Shown here: positions 36,438 through 45,748 of the stretch, piece by piece
Numbering within the stretch: position 1 is the stretch's first letter
How the letters are laid out: each line of letters begins with the position of its first letter
DNA from: Alteromonas hispanica
GTDB taxonomy: Bacteria; Pseudomonadota; Gammaproteobacteria; Enterobacterales; Alteromonadaceae
Reading direction: 5' to 3'
Assembly (NCBI RefSeq): GCF_010500915.1
Contig: NZ_JAAAWP010000006.1
Coordinates: 90,801-154,800 of the forward strand
DNA: 64,000 nt
Notes under the pieces: model-generated
Database searches by the model: none
Told to the model about the DNA's origin: nothing
The model's input: only the letters and a program-made list of their open reading frames with translations
Position numbers and translations under genes: made by a program

Positions 36438-38003
36438 ATGAAAAACTTAGCCCTATCTTCTGTTATCGCTATAGGCAGTGTTGTATCCACAATACCAGCC
36501 TTTGCTCAATATACTTCTGTGCCTGTCACTGCAAGTGCCGCCTCAAGTATTGCTGTTTCAGGTGCTGTCGCCTCAGGAGCAGCGAGTGAAGATTACGCGT
36601 CTGATGCCCAATTAGACAGCCTTCTTGCGCCTATCGCGCTGTACCCAGATACCCTGCTAACCCATATTCTTATTGCCTCCACCTATCCGTTAGATGTGGT
36701 TTCAGCTGATAGATGGCGACAGAGCAACAAGCACCTAACGCCAGAGCAAGTAGAAAACGTTCTTGAAGATGTAGATTGGGACCCTAGCGTAAAAGCACTC
36801 GCATCATTTACCGATTTACTTAATACCATGGCCAGTGACTTGCAATGGCTGCAGCAGCTTGGCGATAGCGTTTTGCTTAGCCAGGAGAGAGTGTTAGATC
36901 GGGTACAAGTATTGCGACAGCACGCCCGAAATACAGGGAATTTAGAGACCAACGACTACATTGATGTAGAAGCAGAGCGCAGTAATTCTAGAGAGATTAT
37001 TTACATCGCGCCGCGCCAACGTGAGGTAGTGTATGTCCCTTATTATAATCCACACACGGTTTACGGTAATTGGTGGCACCCTATTGCACCTGTTCTATGG
37101 TCACATCATGTGAATTATCACAGGCACAGAAACGTCTTTTGGTCACCCCAAATAAGACTATCCGCTTCTTTCTTTTTTGGCGCGGTGCACTGGCAGAATC
37201 GCCACGTTGTTATTCACCGCCAACCAGTGCGACCTCGTAACATAACAAGACGCTATGTAAACAGACTCTATCAAGACAGTCACCCTAAGCGTGTTATAAG
37301 CAACGATTATCAACGGTGGGAGCATCGCTCTGCTCGCAGGGGGCAAGCTGTGCAACGCGCTACTCATCGACAACATATTGGAAAAAGCTATGGCAATAAC
37401 AAGAACCTCAGCACGCGACGGGACGTTGGCCATAGCTTAAGTCCCAGTGTTAATAGAAACCTAAAGCAGGGCTCTAATCGTGTCCTGAATCGTGACCCCA
37501 AAGCCGTGCGTCAGGCCACAATAGCAAACCCCAGTAGGCAAAAAAGGGAAGCTATGTTAGGCAAGCTAAAAGACAATAAACGCCAGTACAGTAACGCGAC
37601 TAAACGTGCCCATCAGCATAAAAATAATTATACCAATGGGCCATCAAAGGGAATAAAACAACAACCGCTTAGTGCTAAAAATAACCGACAAGTGACGCCG
37701 CAACCTATTGTGAACCGTTCGAAAATACAGGCGAATCAGCCGGTAGATAGAGGCTCTTTAAGAACGAAGTCGACAATAGGCTCTAGAGAGTCGAAAGCAA
37801 TTTCGCGGTATCAAGATAAGAAACGTACGTCACCAGAAAAAAGGACGATGACTAGGCAGCCAGCGCGCAGTAATGAGCATATAAGCAGTCGAATGAGCAG
37901 CCGAGCAAGCAGCCAATCAAGTAAAAACAGTGGAGTGCAAAGTAGCTCTCGCAAAATTGAGCGTTCAATGCCTGTTCAAAGAGTATCTCGAGACAAGCGT
38001 TAA
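36438..38003 (+). CDS. DUF3300 family exported protein with basic low-complexity tail
   Basis: The 521-residue protein has a signal peptide (cleavage near PAFA-QY). The DUF3300 region (about 50-225) has LDSLLAPIALYPDTLLTHIL, DRWRQSNKHLT and REVVYVPYYNPHTVYGNWWHP. From about residue 240 onward the sequence is low complexity, rich in R, K, Q, N and S and strongly basic, with no recognisable domain. Family function is unknown; location should be periplasm or outer envelope. AAGGAG precedes the ATG, itself behind a hairpin. It is monocistronic between two terminators. Confidence 0.88.
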   Translation: MKNLALSSVIAIGSVVSTIPAFAQYTSVPVTASAASSIAVSGAVASGAASEDYASDAQLDSLLAPIALYPDTLLTHILIASTYPLDVVSADRWRQSNKHLTPEQVENVLEDVDWDPSVKALASFTDLLNTMASDLQWLQQLGDSVLLSQERVLDRVQVLRQHARNTGNLETNDYIDVEAERSNSREIIYIAPRQREVVYVPYYNPHTVYGNWWHPIAPVLWSHHVNYHRHRNVFWSPQIRLSASFFFGAVHWQNRHVVIHRQPVRPRNITRRYVNRLYQDSHPKRVISNDYQRWEHRSARRGQAVQRATHRQHIGKSYGNNKNLSTRRDVGHSLSPSVNRNLKQGSNRVLNRDPKAVRQATIANPSRQKREAMLGKLKDNKRQYSNATKRAHQHKNNYTNGPSKGIKQQPLSAKNNRQVTPQPIVNRSKIQANQPVDRGSLRTKSTIGSRESKAISRYQDKKRTSPEKRTMTRQPARSNEHISSRMSSRASSQSSKNSGVQSSSRKIERSMPVQRVSRDKR

Positions 38004-38066
38004 AAAATTACAGGAATGATGATAGAGATAGCTATAGGGATATAGTACAACTCAACGTTTTTATCA

Positions 38067-38097
38067 GCGCGTTCTCGCAAAAATAGCGAGAACGCGC
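38067..38097. terminator. Hairpin terminator between DUF3300 and ATP-grasp genes
   Basis: Perfect 12-base arms (38067-38078 and 38086-38097), GCGCGTTCTCGC and its complement, 7-base loop, followed by CTTTTCTCTTTT. It lies between convergent genes. Confidence 0.88.
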
Positions 38098-38159
38098 CTT
38101 TTCTCTTTTGGTTGTGCCCATTTTGCAATTCGCTGCTAGGCTGCTAATTTAGACACGAC

Positions 38160-39047
38160 CTAATTATCGACATTAAAACCATCGCAGCGTGCTACCTCAC
38201 ATAGCGCCTTAACAAAACGCTCTGGTGAAGCAGCATCTAAATTGAAATACAGCGAAGGTTCAATAAGTTCCAGTTCCATTATTGCCCAATTATCGCGCTG
38301 ACGCACCAAATCGACTCGGACATAAAGCGCTTCTGTTGGCATTGCCGCCAGCGCTCGCTGCGCAACATCTTGCTGTTCGTCACTCGCGTCAACAGTGAGA
38401 AGCCGCCCTCCGTGTTCTTCTTGAACGCGAAAGTCACCGCTTTTAGGTACCTTCAATATGCTGTGGCTATAAATTCCACCGAAATAGAACAACGAATATT
38501 CACCCTCTTCTACAATAGTGGGTAAAAAAGGCTGGATCATATACGAGCGGGAAGAAAAGGTATTTATGAGTGAAGACATTAACTCCATACTACTCGCCTT
38601 GGAAACTCGATAGGTATTATCTGCATTTGCACTTAGCGTTGGTTTTACAACCACTTCATCGGTGGCGAAATTCGCGAAGGCATCCTCGATATGCTGCGGT
38701 GAAAATTCGCTCCCCCAACAAGTATCAACAATAGGAAGACCAGCCGCTTCTAAATCTTTTAAATAGTATTTTTCAAAGTTCCACTTTATGAGCTCAAGCG
38801 GGTTTAACAAAGTCGCTGAAGATTTATCAATGATCTCTAATACTTCTGCAAAGGTATCAGCATGGTGTTGATAATCCCACGTACTTCGAACCACTACGTA
38901 ATCGAACTGGTTCCAATCAACATTTTTCTCATGCCATGAGAGCGTGGTCACCGACCACCCTAGTTCATTGAAATAAGGAATAAGCAATTCGTCATAGACA
39001 AAAAACGCTTCAAGATTATCGGTAGAAAGAAAAACAACCTGGGGCAT
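38160..39047 (-). CDS. ATP-grasp superfamily protein of unknown substrate
   Basis: The 295-residue protein fits the ATP-grasp fold: N-terminal Rossmann-like part with DYVVVRSTWDYQHH, a central lid with DEVVVKPTLSANADNTYRV, and the C-terminal metal site ALYVRVDLVRQRDNWAIMELELIEPSLYF (D, E and N-like ligands). The layout resembles glutathione-synthetase-like and DcsG-type enzymes, as I recall them. These form amide or ester bonds using ATP. No partner biosynthetic gene is adjacent. It is divergent from the chemoreceptor gene. Confidence 0.8.
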   Translation of the reverse strand: MPQVVFLSTDNLEAFFVYDELLIPYFNELGWSVTTLSWHEKNVDWNQFDYVVVRSTWDYQHHADTFAEVLEIIDKSSATLLNPLELIKWNFEKYYLKDLEAAGLPIVDTCWGSEFSPQHIEDAFANFATDEVVVKPTLSANADNTYRVSKASSMELMSSLINTFSSRSYMIQPFLPTIVEEGEYSLFYFGGIYSHSILKVPKSGDFRVQEEHGGRLLTVDASDEQQDVAQRALAAMPTEALYVRVDLVRQRDNWAIMELELIEPSLYFNLDAASPERFVKALCEVARCDGFNVDN

Positions 39048-39261
39048 AAAATGCTCTCAAAATAAGCACCCTCGAATAAGTGCTTTTTAATAAAAATTTC
39101 TCATGTTAACTGCCTGAATAGCCGTTAAATGATAGACCAAAGTCACATGTTAAAGGATGAGTGATTCGTTTATTATCTCGCCAATTTAGCAAGCCTCAAT
39201 TATTTCATCTACACTTCAGTACAAACTTATACTTTAGTGTAAACACGTTGCGGAGACCAAT

Positions 39262-40746
39262 ATGCAGTACCCTTGGTTATTAGAAGGTCAAAAAATATTT
39301 CGCGTAGTCATTGTTGTTCAACTGATTATCGCTATTGTTATTGGCCTTATCACCGGAGAACTCCTTCCTGCGTTTATCTTTGGTATCCCTATTGCTGCCG
39401 TACCATTGGTACTCAGTATGCAGTCGCCCTATTCTGCCTTAAGCCGCCATGCGATGGCAATTGGGGTTCAACTGTTGACAGCGTTACATATTCATCAGTC
39501 TTTCGGCTTGATTGAAGTGCATTTTGAAATCTTCGTTCTACTTGCGTTTTTGTCTGTGTTTAGAGATTGGAAGGTAGTAGCGACGGGCACTGGCGTGGTG
39601 GCTGTACACCATATTAGTTTCTTCTTTTTACAATCTAGCGGCGCGTCCTTATTTATCTTTGAAGAAGGTCATGTCACTTTCTCAATTCTACTTTTACACG
39701 CCGTTTTTGCTGTGGCGCAAGGTGCGGTACTCATGTACATGTCTAAAGTAGCGCATGAAGAAGGCGCTGGTGCGGCAGAGCTCACCCTTGCTATCAACAA
39801 CATGCAAAAGATTGACAATAAATTAGATCTCACTGTAGATATTGATAGAAACAATAAAGTGTTGCGACCATTTGGCGAGCTCATCGACCAAGTAAGAGAC
39901 CTTGTCCAGCTTGCCTCTTCGTTAACTGACGACGTAGTAACAGGCTGCGGAAAAATGGAAAAAGCAGCAAACAATATGTTTGAAATAAGCAATAAAACAG
40001 ACCAAGAAATTGCTATGGTTTCGGCCTCGTCAGAAGAGATAGCGCAAACAATGCAAATGTCGACAGAGCAAACTACTGTCGCAAGCGACAAAGCGCTGGC
40101 GGCTCAAGCCTCGTCACAGGCCACCAAAGATTCTATTGGTACCACAAGCGCTACCATCAACTCGTTGCGCAGCACACTTAACAACGCGGCGAAAACCAAT
40201 TCGGCATTAAACGAACAATGTTCTCATATTTCAGATGCCATGCGCTCTATCACCGCTGTTGCAGAACAAACAAACTTGCTAGCACTTAACGCAGCTATCG
40301 AGTCTGCCCGAGCCGGCGAGCACGGTCGAGGCTTCGCTGTGGTAGCCGATGAAGTGCGTACGCTAGCCATTCGCTCAAAAGAGAGTGCTGAACAAATTAC
40401 AAGTATTACCGAACAACTTGTTTCGCAAACAGCCAGCTCAGTAGATCAAATGCAATCTTGCATCAGTTTGGTAGATGAGGCTGTGGCTTCGAGTGAAAGC
40501 GCTACCAATGCCATGGCAGATATTATGCTGCAAATTGGTAATGCCAGTGAAAGTATGACTGAAATTGCCACGTCAGCAGTAGAGCAAGAGACAGCGTCGG
40601 CATCCATAGCCGAAAGCACAGCGCGATTAAGTGAATTCACGTCAGAGGAACTCGCGACGGCGGAGTCACTCGCCAGCGAAGTGCAAGTGCTCTCTAGCAT
40701 TTCACAGCGAATGCGCACCGCCATTGAGCGTTTCAAACTGCAATGA
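39262..40746 (+). CDS. Methyl-accepting chemotaxis protein with six-helix membrane domain
   Basis: The 494-residue chemoreceptor has six predicted transmembrane segments in its first 165 residues and no large periplasmic domain. That suggests a membrane-embedded or intracellular signal. A HAMP-like linker (about 175-240) is followed by the cytoplasmic coiled coil with hairpin tip [19 protein letters not shown] and [10 protein letters not shown]. Histidines occur within the membrane part (HIHQ, HHIS). Its last four bases overlap the start of the next gene (ATGA), so the receptor and the thioredoxin-like protein are translationally coupled. Confidence 0.92.
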   Translation: MQYPWLLEGQKIFRVVIVVQLIIAIVIGLITGELLPAFIFGIPIAAVPLVLSMQSPYSALSRHAMAIGVQLLTALHIHQSFGLIEVHFEIFVLLAFLSVFRDWKVVATGTGVVAVHHISFFFLQSSGASLFIFEEGHVTFSILLLHAVFAVAQGAVLMYMSKVAHEEGAGAAELTLAINNMQKIDNKLDLTVDIDRNNKVLRPFGELIDQVRDLVQLASSLTDDVVTGCGKMEKAANNMFEISNKTDQEIAMVSASSEEIAQTMQMSTEQTTVASDKALAAQASSQATKDSIGTTSATINSLRSTLNNAAKTNSALNEQCSHISDAMRSITAVAEQTNLLALNAAIESARAGEHGRGFAVVADEVRTLAIRSKESAEQITSITEQLVSQTASSVDQMQSCISLVDEAVASSESATNAMADIMLQIGNASESMTEIATSAVEQETASASIAESTARLSEFTSEELATAESLASEVQVLSSISQRMRTAIERFKLQ

Positions 40747-41264
40747 GAAAAGGGGTATCTTGGGCGCTGCTTGTCTTGTGGGCAGGCAGCTTGCTGGCCG
40801 CCATGCTTGTTTATGGCCAACGGCAACTGTCTGAGTTCGACCCCGACGGCATTTTACTTCACAAATCTACGTCGGTAGATTTCGACTCGCAGCTTACGCT
40901 TCTGCTAAAAAGCAACGACATCCCTAGCGCCAGTATTATTCACGTGGGTGCATCGGATAATTGTTACTGTGAAACACTGACTACTCCCCATCAAACACAG
41001 CTGCTTGCCAAGCTGGATGAATCTAAATATCAAATTGTCGATATAACGCTGGATAACGTGAGAGGTCTTGGCGATTTCCTCACCACAGTACCTGCGCTTA
41101 TTGTTGTCGATGAGAACTATCAGCTACGCTATGTGGGCCCGTACGCAACCGGTTACGGATGCTTTACGGGAAAAAACCTCGTTGAACAGGTAGCTAGCTA
41201 TACCCACCAAACGCCTTATGTAGGCGCTGTAATCAATAGCGACGCTGTCGGCTGCTTCTGCTGA
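40743..41264 (+). CDS. Membrane-anchored thioredoxin-like protein, DUF6436-like
   Basis: The 173-residue protein has one N-terminal membrane anchor or signal ([19 protein letters not shown]) and an outside domain with a thioredoxin-like layout. [11 protein letters not shown] (C-x-C) stands where a redox CxxC would be, and [10 protein letters not shown] supplies a cis-proline-like segment. Two further cysteine sites, GYGCFTG and the terminal GCFC, are unusual. I recall this pattern from DUF6436 proteins but cannot confirm it. It overlaps the chemoreceptor gene and lies 149 bases before the glutaredoxin-MauE gene. Confidence 0.7.
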   Translation: MRKGVSWALLVLWAGSLLAAMLVYGQRQLSEFDPDGILLHKSTSVDFDSQLTLLLKSNDIPSASIIHVGASDNCYCETLTTPHQTQLLAKLDESKYQIVDITLDNVRGLGDFLTTVPALIVVDENYQLRYVGPYATGYGCFTGKNLVEQVASYTHQTPYVGAVINSDAVGCFC

Positions 41265-41412
41265 GTTGGCACGTGTAGTGCAGCTCTATTACACAAAGTT
41301 ATTCTAAACTAGCCGCACAAGTGGCTACAGTGAAGGTCTTTGTTCACTCACTGTGAAACTATTCCACTGTCCACTTGCAAATGTGAAAAGCTTTCAAAGG
41401 GGATTGTACGTC

Positions 41413-42150
41413 ATGACTAAAGCAAGAGAAGCGACACTTTATAGAATGGTGACCAACGAGCATATCTGTCCGTTCGGACTAAAATCAAAAGATTTGCTTG
41501 AGCGAAAAGGCTATAAAGTAGACGACAATCACTTAAGCTCAAGAGAACAGACCGACGCGTTTAAGGCAGAGCACGACGTAAAAACCACACCACAAACCTT
41601 TATTGAAGGGCGTCGTATTGGTGGTTACGACGATTTACGAGACTTTTTTAATCTCGAGCAAGAAGAAGACAAAGGGTCTCGCTATACGCCAATTATTGTC
41701 ACCTTTTCACTCGCCGCACTAATGGTATGCGCAATAATGCTGAGCGGTGAATTTTCTTTTAGCCTAGAGCGGGCAATAATGTCGTTTATTGGCATTACCA
41801 TGGTGTTGTTAGCCATGCAGAAACTTCAAGATTTAGTGGCGTTTTCTAACCAATTTATCACTTACGACCTACTCGCAATGCGTCATTTACGCTACGCTTA
41901 TATCTACCCGTTTGCAGAGGCTTATGCCGGCCTTGGGATGCTAGCGAGCTTTCCTGCCTATATCGTTGCCCCCATCTCCTTATTTATTGGTAGTGTGGGC
42001 GCAGTGTCGGTGATAAAAGCGGTTTACATTGATAAGCGAGAGCTAAAATGCGCCTGCGTAGGCGGCAATTCAGACTTGCCACTAGGCTTTATTTCGCTTA
42101 CTGAAAACGTTGCCATGGTTGGTGCGGCTATTTACATGCTCGCGTTTTAG
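41413..42150 (+). CDS. Glutaredoxin-MauE fusion membrane protein
   Basis: The 245-residue protein begins with a glutaredoxin domain (about 1-85): EHICPFGLKSKDLL has one active-site cysteine (monothiol CPFG), TTPQTFIEG has the cis-proline, and GRRIGGYDDL the glutathione-binding end. Four transmembrane helices follow with a MauE/DoxX-like pattern, including LKCACVGG. MauE-type proteins handle electrons or disulfides in the membrane. The ATG at 41413 has AAAGGGG upstream; the GTG at 41353 does not. Its stop overlaps the convergent deacetylase stop. Confidence 0.8.
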   Translation: MTKAREATLYRMVTNEHICPFGLKSKDLLERKGYKVDDNHLSSREQTDAFKAEHDVKTTPQTFIEGRRIGGYDDLRDFFNLEQEEDKGSRYTPIIVTFSLAALMVCAIMLSGEFSFSLERAIMSFIGITMVLLAMQKLQDLVAFSNQFITYDLLAMRHLRYAYIYPFAEAYAGLGMLASFPAYIVAPISLFIGSVGAVSVIKAVYIDKRELKCACVGGNSDLPLGFISLTENVAMVGAAIYMLAF

Positions 42151-43112
42151 GGCTGGCTTAGCCCTTTTAAGTGAGCAACCACGCTGCGGCCAAGGGCGCT
42201 AAGGTCATATCCGCCCTCTAGCATACTCACAATGCGCCCTTCGCAGCAGGTGTCGGCAACGCGCCTGAGCGCTTGGCTAACCCAAAAATAATCGTCTTCT
42301 ACGAGGCGTAAGTGAGCCATTGGATCTTCAGCATGTGCGTCAAAACCCGCTGAAATCAATATAAGCTGAGGCTGAAAATTGGTCAGCGCACTAAACCAAT
42401 GCTGTACTTTTTCTCTGAACACGTCGCCGGTTATTCCCGCATCAAGGGGAACTGCCAGTATATTGCTAGCTGATACTGGTGCACCGCTATGAGGGTAAAA
42501 CGGATGCTGAAAGCTTGAACACAGCATTATGCGCTGATCGCCAGCCACTATTTGCTCTGTTCCATTGCCATGATGCACATCAAAATCGACAATCGCTACT
42601 CGCTGCAAATTGTAATTTTGCAATGCATAGCGCGCCGCTAAAACAATGTTATTAAACACGCAAAAACCCATGGCACTATCGTAGGTAGCGTGATGCCCAG
42701 GCGGGCGAGTAGCACAAAAAGCTTGGCGCTCGGTTCCGGCCATAACATAGTCTACTGCGTTACAGCCGGCTCCCGCAGACTCAAGGGCAGCGGCTAAGCT
42801 GTACTTCATTAACCCGGTATCTTCATCTAGCCATGCTATGGCGATCTTCTCGCCTGAATACATCGTTTTTTCATCGTCACTAAACGTAACTTGCGCAGCA
42901 CGTTCAAATACACTTTTTATGTAATAAGGGTCGTGTGCCAACGATAAATACGCTTCGGGAATAGGTGTAGCGTCGCCGTGCTCGCAAATCATCTCTAACC
43001 CTGAGGACAGTAGCTGATCGTCTATGGCAAACAATCTGTCTGGCGATTCTGGGTGCTCTTTTCCTAAGTCGTGTTTTGTACCGTGTTTGCCACGGAAAAT
43101 TTTTATAGTCAT
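42147..43112 (-). CDS. Histone-deacetylase-family amidohydrolase
   Basis: The 321-residue zinc hydrolase belongs to the AcuC/acetylpolyamine amidohydrolase/HDAC superfamily. RPPGHHATYDSAMGFCVFNN carries the tandem catalytic histidines, DFDVHHGNGTEQI the zinc aspartate and histidine, and ISAGFDAHAEDPMA the second zinc aspartate. It may remove acetyl groups from lysine side chains or polyamines. It overlaps the end of the acetyl-CoA transferase/GNAT gene by four bases (ATGA), a strong sign of coupled function. Confidence 0.92.
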   Translation of the reverse strand: MTIKIFRGKHGTKHDLGKEHPESPDRLFAIDDQLLSSGLEMICEHGDATPIPEAYLSLAHDPYYIKSVFERAAQVTFSDDEKTMYSGEKIAIAWLDEDTGLMKYSLAAALESAGAGCNAVDYVMAGTERQAFCATRPPGHHATYDSAMGFCVFNNIVLAARYALQNYNLQRVAIVDFDVHHGNGTEQIVAGDQRIMLCSSFQHPFYPHSGAPVSASNILAVPLDAGITGDVFREKVQHWFSALTNFQPQLILISAGFDAHAEDPMAHLRLVEDDYFWVSQALRRVADTCCEGRIVSMLEGGYDLSALGRSVVAHLKGLSQP

Positions 43113-44950
43113 GTCAGTGACGCCACATCAAGTACCAACTCAACCTCACTCGGGTCGCCGGTAAATTTTCGCTTAAATTTAGCATGCTCAAAAATGGTAA
43201 TCATGGGCATATTGTCTCCGCGCACGTATGCCATCATCTGGCTAATAGAGCGCTTTTTCGCGATATTAATGAGCTCTTTTAATAACAACTTCGCCATGCC
43301 CTTACCCTGTTGTGTTTCGCGGGTAACAAATGCCGCCTCACAGGTATTATCTGAAGGATTAAAATAAAAGCGTCCCACCGCATGAATAGTGATACGCGAG
43401 CCCTCTTGGCGAACTATACAAAGAGCCGCATCGGAACTTTGGTCCACGCTCACTAAATTACATGATTTTTCTCGCGACATTTGCTTAGGATCGTAGTTAT
43501 AGCGAAGGCGCAACGTCTCTTTGGTATGGGAATAAAAGAATTCCTGCAGTCGTCTTTCATCAGCAGGGTTTAGGGGGCGCATATAAAAACGTTCGCCCCG
43601 AATATCGAGTTTTTTAAGCTGAATAGCGCCGAGTTCCGGAATATCGGTAGGGTACTTTTCTTGGTAGTGCGGAACCCAGTAATGCTGGCGCACCTCTTCT
43701 AATAGCGCAGAGCGAAACTTAGGGTGGGCAACCCGAATGAGTTCAAGCGCTCTTTCTCGAATACTCTTACCTTTTAGCGACGCTATCCCATATTCGGTCA
43801 CTACGTATTGCACATTTCCTCGCGAGGTAACCACACCTGCGCCTTCACTTATTTTTGGCGTAATACGCGACACTGTTTCATTTTGCGCTGTAGAGGGTAA
43901 CGCGATAATAGCCTTGCCGCCTTTGCTGATTGATGCCCCGGTTACAAAATCAACTTGCCCACCTATTCCGCTATAAAAATCGTAGCCCAGAGAATCGGCA
44001 ACAACCTGCCCGGTGAGGTCTACTTCAAGGGCACTATTAATGGCTACCATGTTGTCATTTTTAGCGATATTAGTGGGCTTATTAACGTAACTGCTCGGGT
44101 AAAACTCTATGTGCGGATTATTGTCGATAAGCTCATAAAGCTTGCGAGTTCCGATAGCAAAGCTAGTCACCACTTTGCCCGGGTGAAATGTTTTTTTCTT
44201 ATTCGTGACTGCGCCAGACTCTAGTAGCTCGATAATACTGTCGGTGAGCATCTCGCTATGAATACCTAAATCTTTGTGCGTGCATAAATATTTCAGCGTA
44301 GCACTCGGTATTTTTCCTATCCCAAATTGTAGCGTTGCGCCGTCGTTTACTAACATTGCAACATACTGACCAATACGTTCAGCCACACTATCAATGGGAG
44401 GAGTAGATACTTCTACCAGCGGCTCATCGGCCTTTATACAGGCGTGAATTTCACTAATGTGAATGTAAGAATGACCCGCGGTGCGGGGGACATGAGAGTT
44501 AATTTGCGCAATCACTTTTTTACTATGACGCTGTGCAGACATTGCAATATCTACCGCTGCACCTAGCGAGCAGTAGCCAAATTCATCAGGGGGGCTAACA
44601 TTCACTAAGGCCGCATCTAATGCCAATGTACCGTCACTGAACAAGCTCGAAATTTCAGATAGAAATACGGGTGTATAGTCTGCCCGTCCTTCATCCACCG
44701 CTTTTCTTACCGCATCTCCACCGATAAAAAAGGTGTTGGCTTTAAACAGGTTTTTATATTCCTCTTTTACCCAGCGTGTATCGCCTAACGCCAACATATG
44801 AACTAACTCGATGTCGCTAAAACCCTCGCTGTTATCTATGAGGTGTTGTACTAGGGCGTGAGGTACTGACGCGTTACCGCCAACAAAAACCCGACATCCG
44901 GATTTTATCAAAGAGGGCCAATCTGGCTCTTGAGGTAGACTAAATGCCAT
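43109..44950 (-). CDS. Acetyl-CoA hydrolase/CoA-transferase fused to GNAT acetyltransferase
   Basis: The 613-residue protein has an acetyl-CoA hydrolase/transferase family region (about 1-430), including FVGGNASVPHALVQHLI, VNVSPPDEFGYCSLGAAVD, IGKIPSATL and GIGGQVDFVTGA. A GNAT domain follows (about 450-600), with GRFYFNPSDNTCEAAFVTRETQQGKGMAKLLL containing the acetyl-CoA loop Q-x-x-G-x-G/A. This two-domain layout is known in Pseudomonas and relatives. The ATG at 44950 has AGAAG upstream; the GTG at 44974 lacks a site. It is followed by the deacetylase with a 4-base overlap. Confidence 0.92.
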   Translation of the reverse strand: MAFSLPQEPDWPSLIKSGCRVFVGGNASVPHALVQHLIDNSEGFSDIELVHMLALGDTRWVKEEYKNLFKANTFFIGGDAVRKAVDEGRADYTPVFLSEISSLFSDGTLALDAALVNVSPPDEFGYCSLGAAVDIAMSAQRHSKKVIAQINSHVPRTAGHSYIHISEIHACIKADEPLVEVSTPPIDSVAERIGQYVAMLVNDGATLQFGIGKIPSATLKYLCTHKDLGIHSEMLTDSIIELLESGAVTNKKKTFHPGKVVTSFAIGTRKLYELIDNNPHIEFYPSSYVNKPTNIAKNDNMVAINSALEVDLTGQVVADSLGYDFYSGIGGQVDFVTGASISKGGKAIIALPSTAQNETVSRITPKISEGAGVVTSRGNVQYVVTEYGIASLKGKSIRERALELIRVAHPKFRSALLEEVRQHYWVPHYQEKYPTDIPELGAIQLKKLDIRGERFYMRPLNPADERRLQEFFYSHTKETLRLRYNYDPKQMSREKSCNLVSVDQSSDAALCIVRQEGSRITIHAVGRFYFNPSDNTCEAAFVTRETQQGKGMAKLLLKELINIAKKRSISQMMAYVRGDNMPMITIFEHAKFKRKFTGDPSEVELVLDVASLT

Positions 44951-45077
44951 TTTCTTCTGCCTGTGTAAAATCACGATAGCTTACGTTCATCATGCCATAA
45001 AAACGCTCTCTTTCCTGCACTTATAAAAAACGAACAACTAAGCGATTAGTCTTATTAAAGGCAATCCACTAAAAACA

Positions 45078-45107
45078 AAAAACGCCCACATAAAGTGGGC
45101 GCTTTTT
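45078..45107 (-). terminator. Rho-independent terminator of the alpha/beta hydrolase gene
   Basis: Stem CGCCCAC/GTGGGCG (45083-45089 and 45095-45101) with loop ATAAA, flanked by A-run and T-run on the two sides. It follows the 45169 stop on the minus strand by about 60 bases and precedes the acetyl-CoA transferase gene. Confidence 0.88.
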
Positions 45108-45168
45108 GTAAAAGTGCGTGTAATAGCGTGCCGAAATTCATATTGCTATGAAATTAGTAGCTATATAT

Positions 45169-45666
45169 TTAATAGCGAAACTTTTCTAACCAATTTCTGA
45201 AGAAGGGTGAAATAACAGACTTGCTGTTTGCCAAACGGTGCCCGTCATTTAAAAGCAACAACTGTGCTTTTTGATCGCGAGCGTATTTGAGGCTGTTCTC
45301 GATAGGAATAATATCGTCGTTCCAACCGTGAACTACGCTCACATAGCCGTCGTAAGGAAAACGCTGAATTTCATAATCTGGCATATATAGCGCGGGGGCC
45401 ATCAGAAAAACCCCACGAGCGGATATTTGGCTAGCTGCCGCCAACGAAACGTAACCGCCCATGCTTGAACCCACCAAAATAACGTCGTTACACTTCTCAG
45501 CAATAGTGTCTTTCAGCCGTAATAATCGAGCCTCCGGGCAATCGAGGTCTTGATAGTCGATACTTTCAACACCAAAGCCCATATCACTTGCTACGTTAGA
45601 AAGTGTGGTAATTTTACTGCCCCATGGGCCACTTTCTTTTCCGTGAGAAAATACAACAGTCGTCAT
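45169..45666 (-). CDS. Small alpha/beta hydrolase
   Basis: The 165-residue protein is a compact hydrolase with nucleophile GSSMGGYVSL (serine), acid residue region HGWNDDIIP and catalytic histidine DGHRL near the C-terminus. The N-terminal VVFSHGKESGPWG is the oxyanion strand-loop. The length and layout fit small YqiA/YcfP-like or lysophospholipase-like esterases. The substrate is unknown. It lies between the RND gene and its own terminator, with an 82-base gap from the RND gene. Confidence 0.85.
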   Translation of the reverse strand: MTTVVFSHGKESGPWGSKITTLSNVASDMGFGVESIDYQDLDCPEARLLRLKDTIAEKCNDVILVGSSMGGYVSLAAASQISARGVFLMAPALYMPDYEIQRFPYDGYVSVVHGWNDDIIPIENSLKYARDQKAQLLLLNDGHRLANSKSVISPFFRNWLEKFRY

Positions 45667-45748
45667 CTTGCTAATGTCCTTATTGAAAAGTCGATAGTTT
45701 CAATATCACGCTAACTAAACCTCTTTTACACCTCTTTTTGACCTTACA

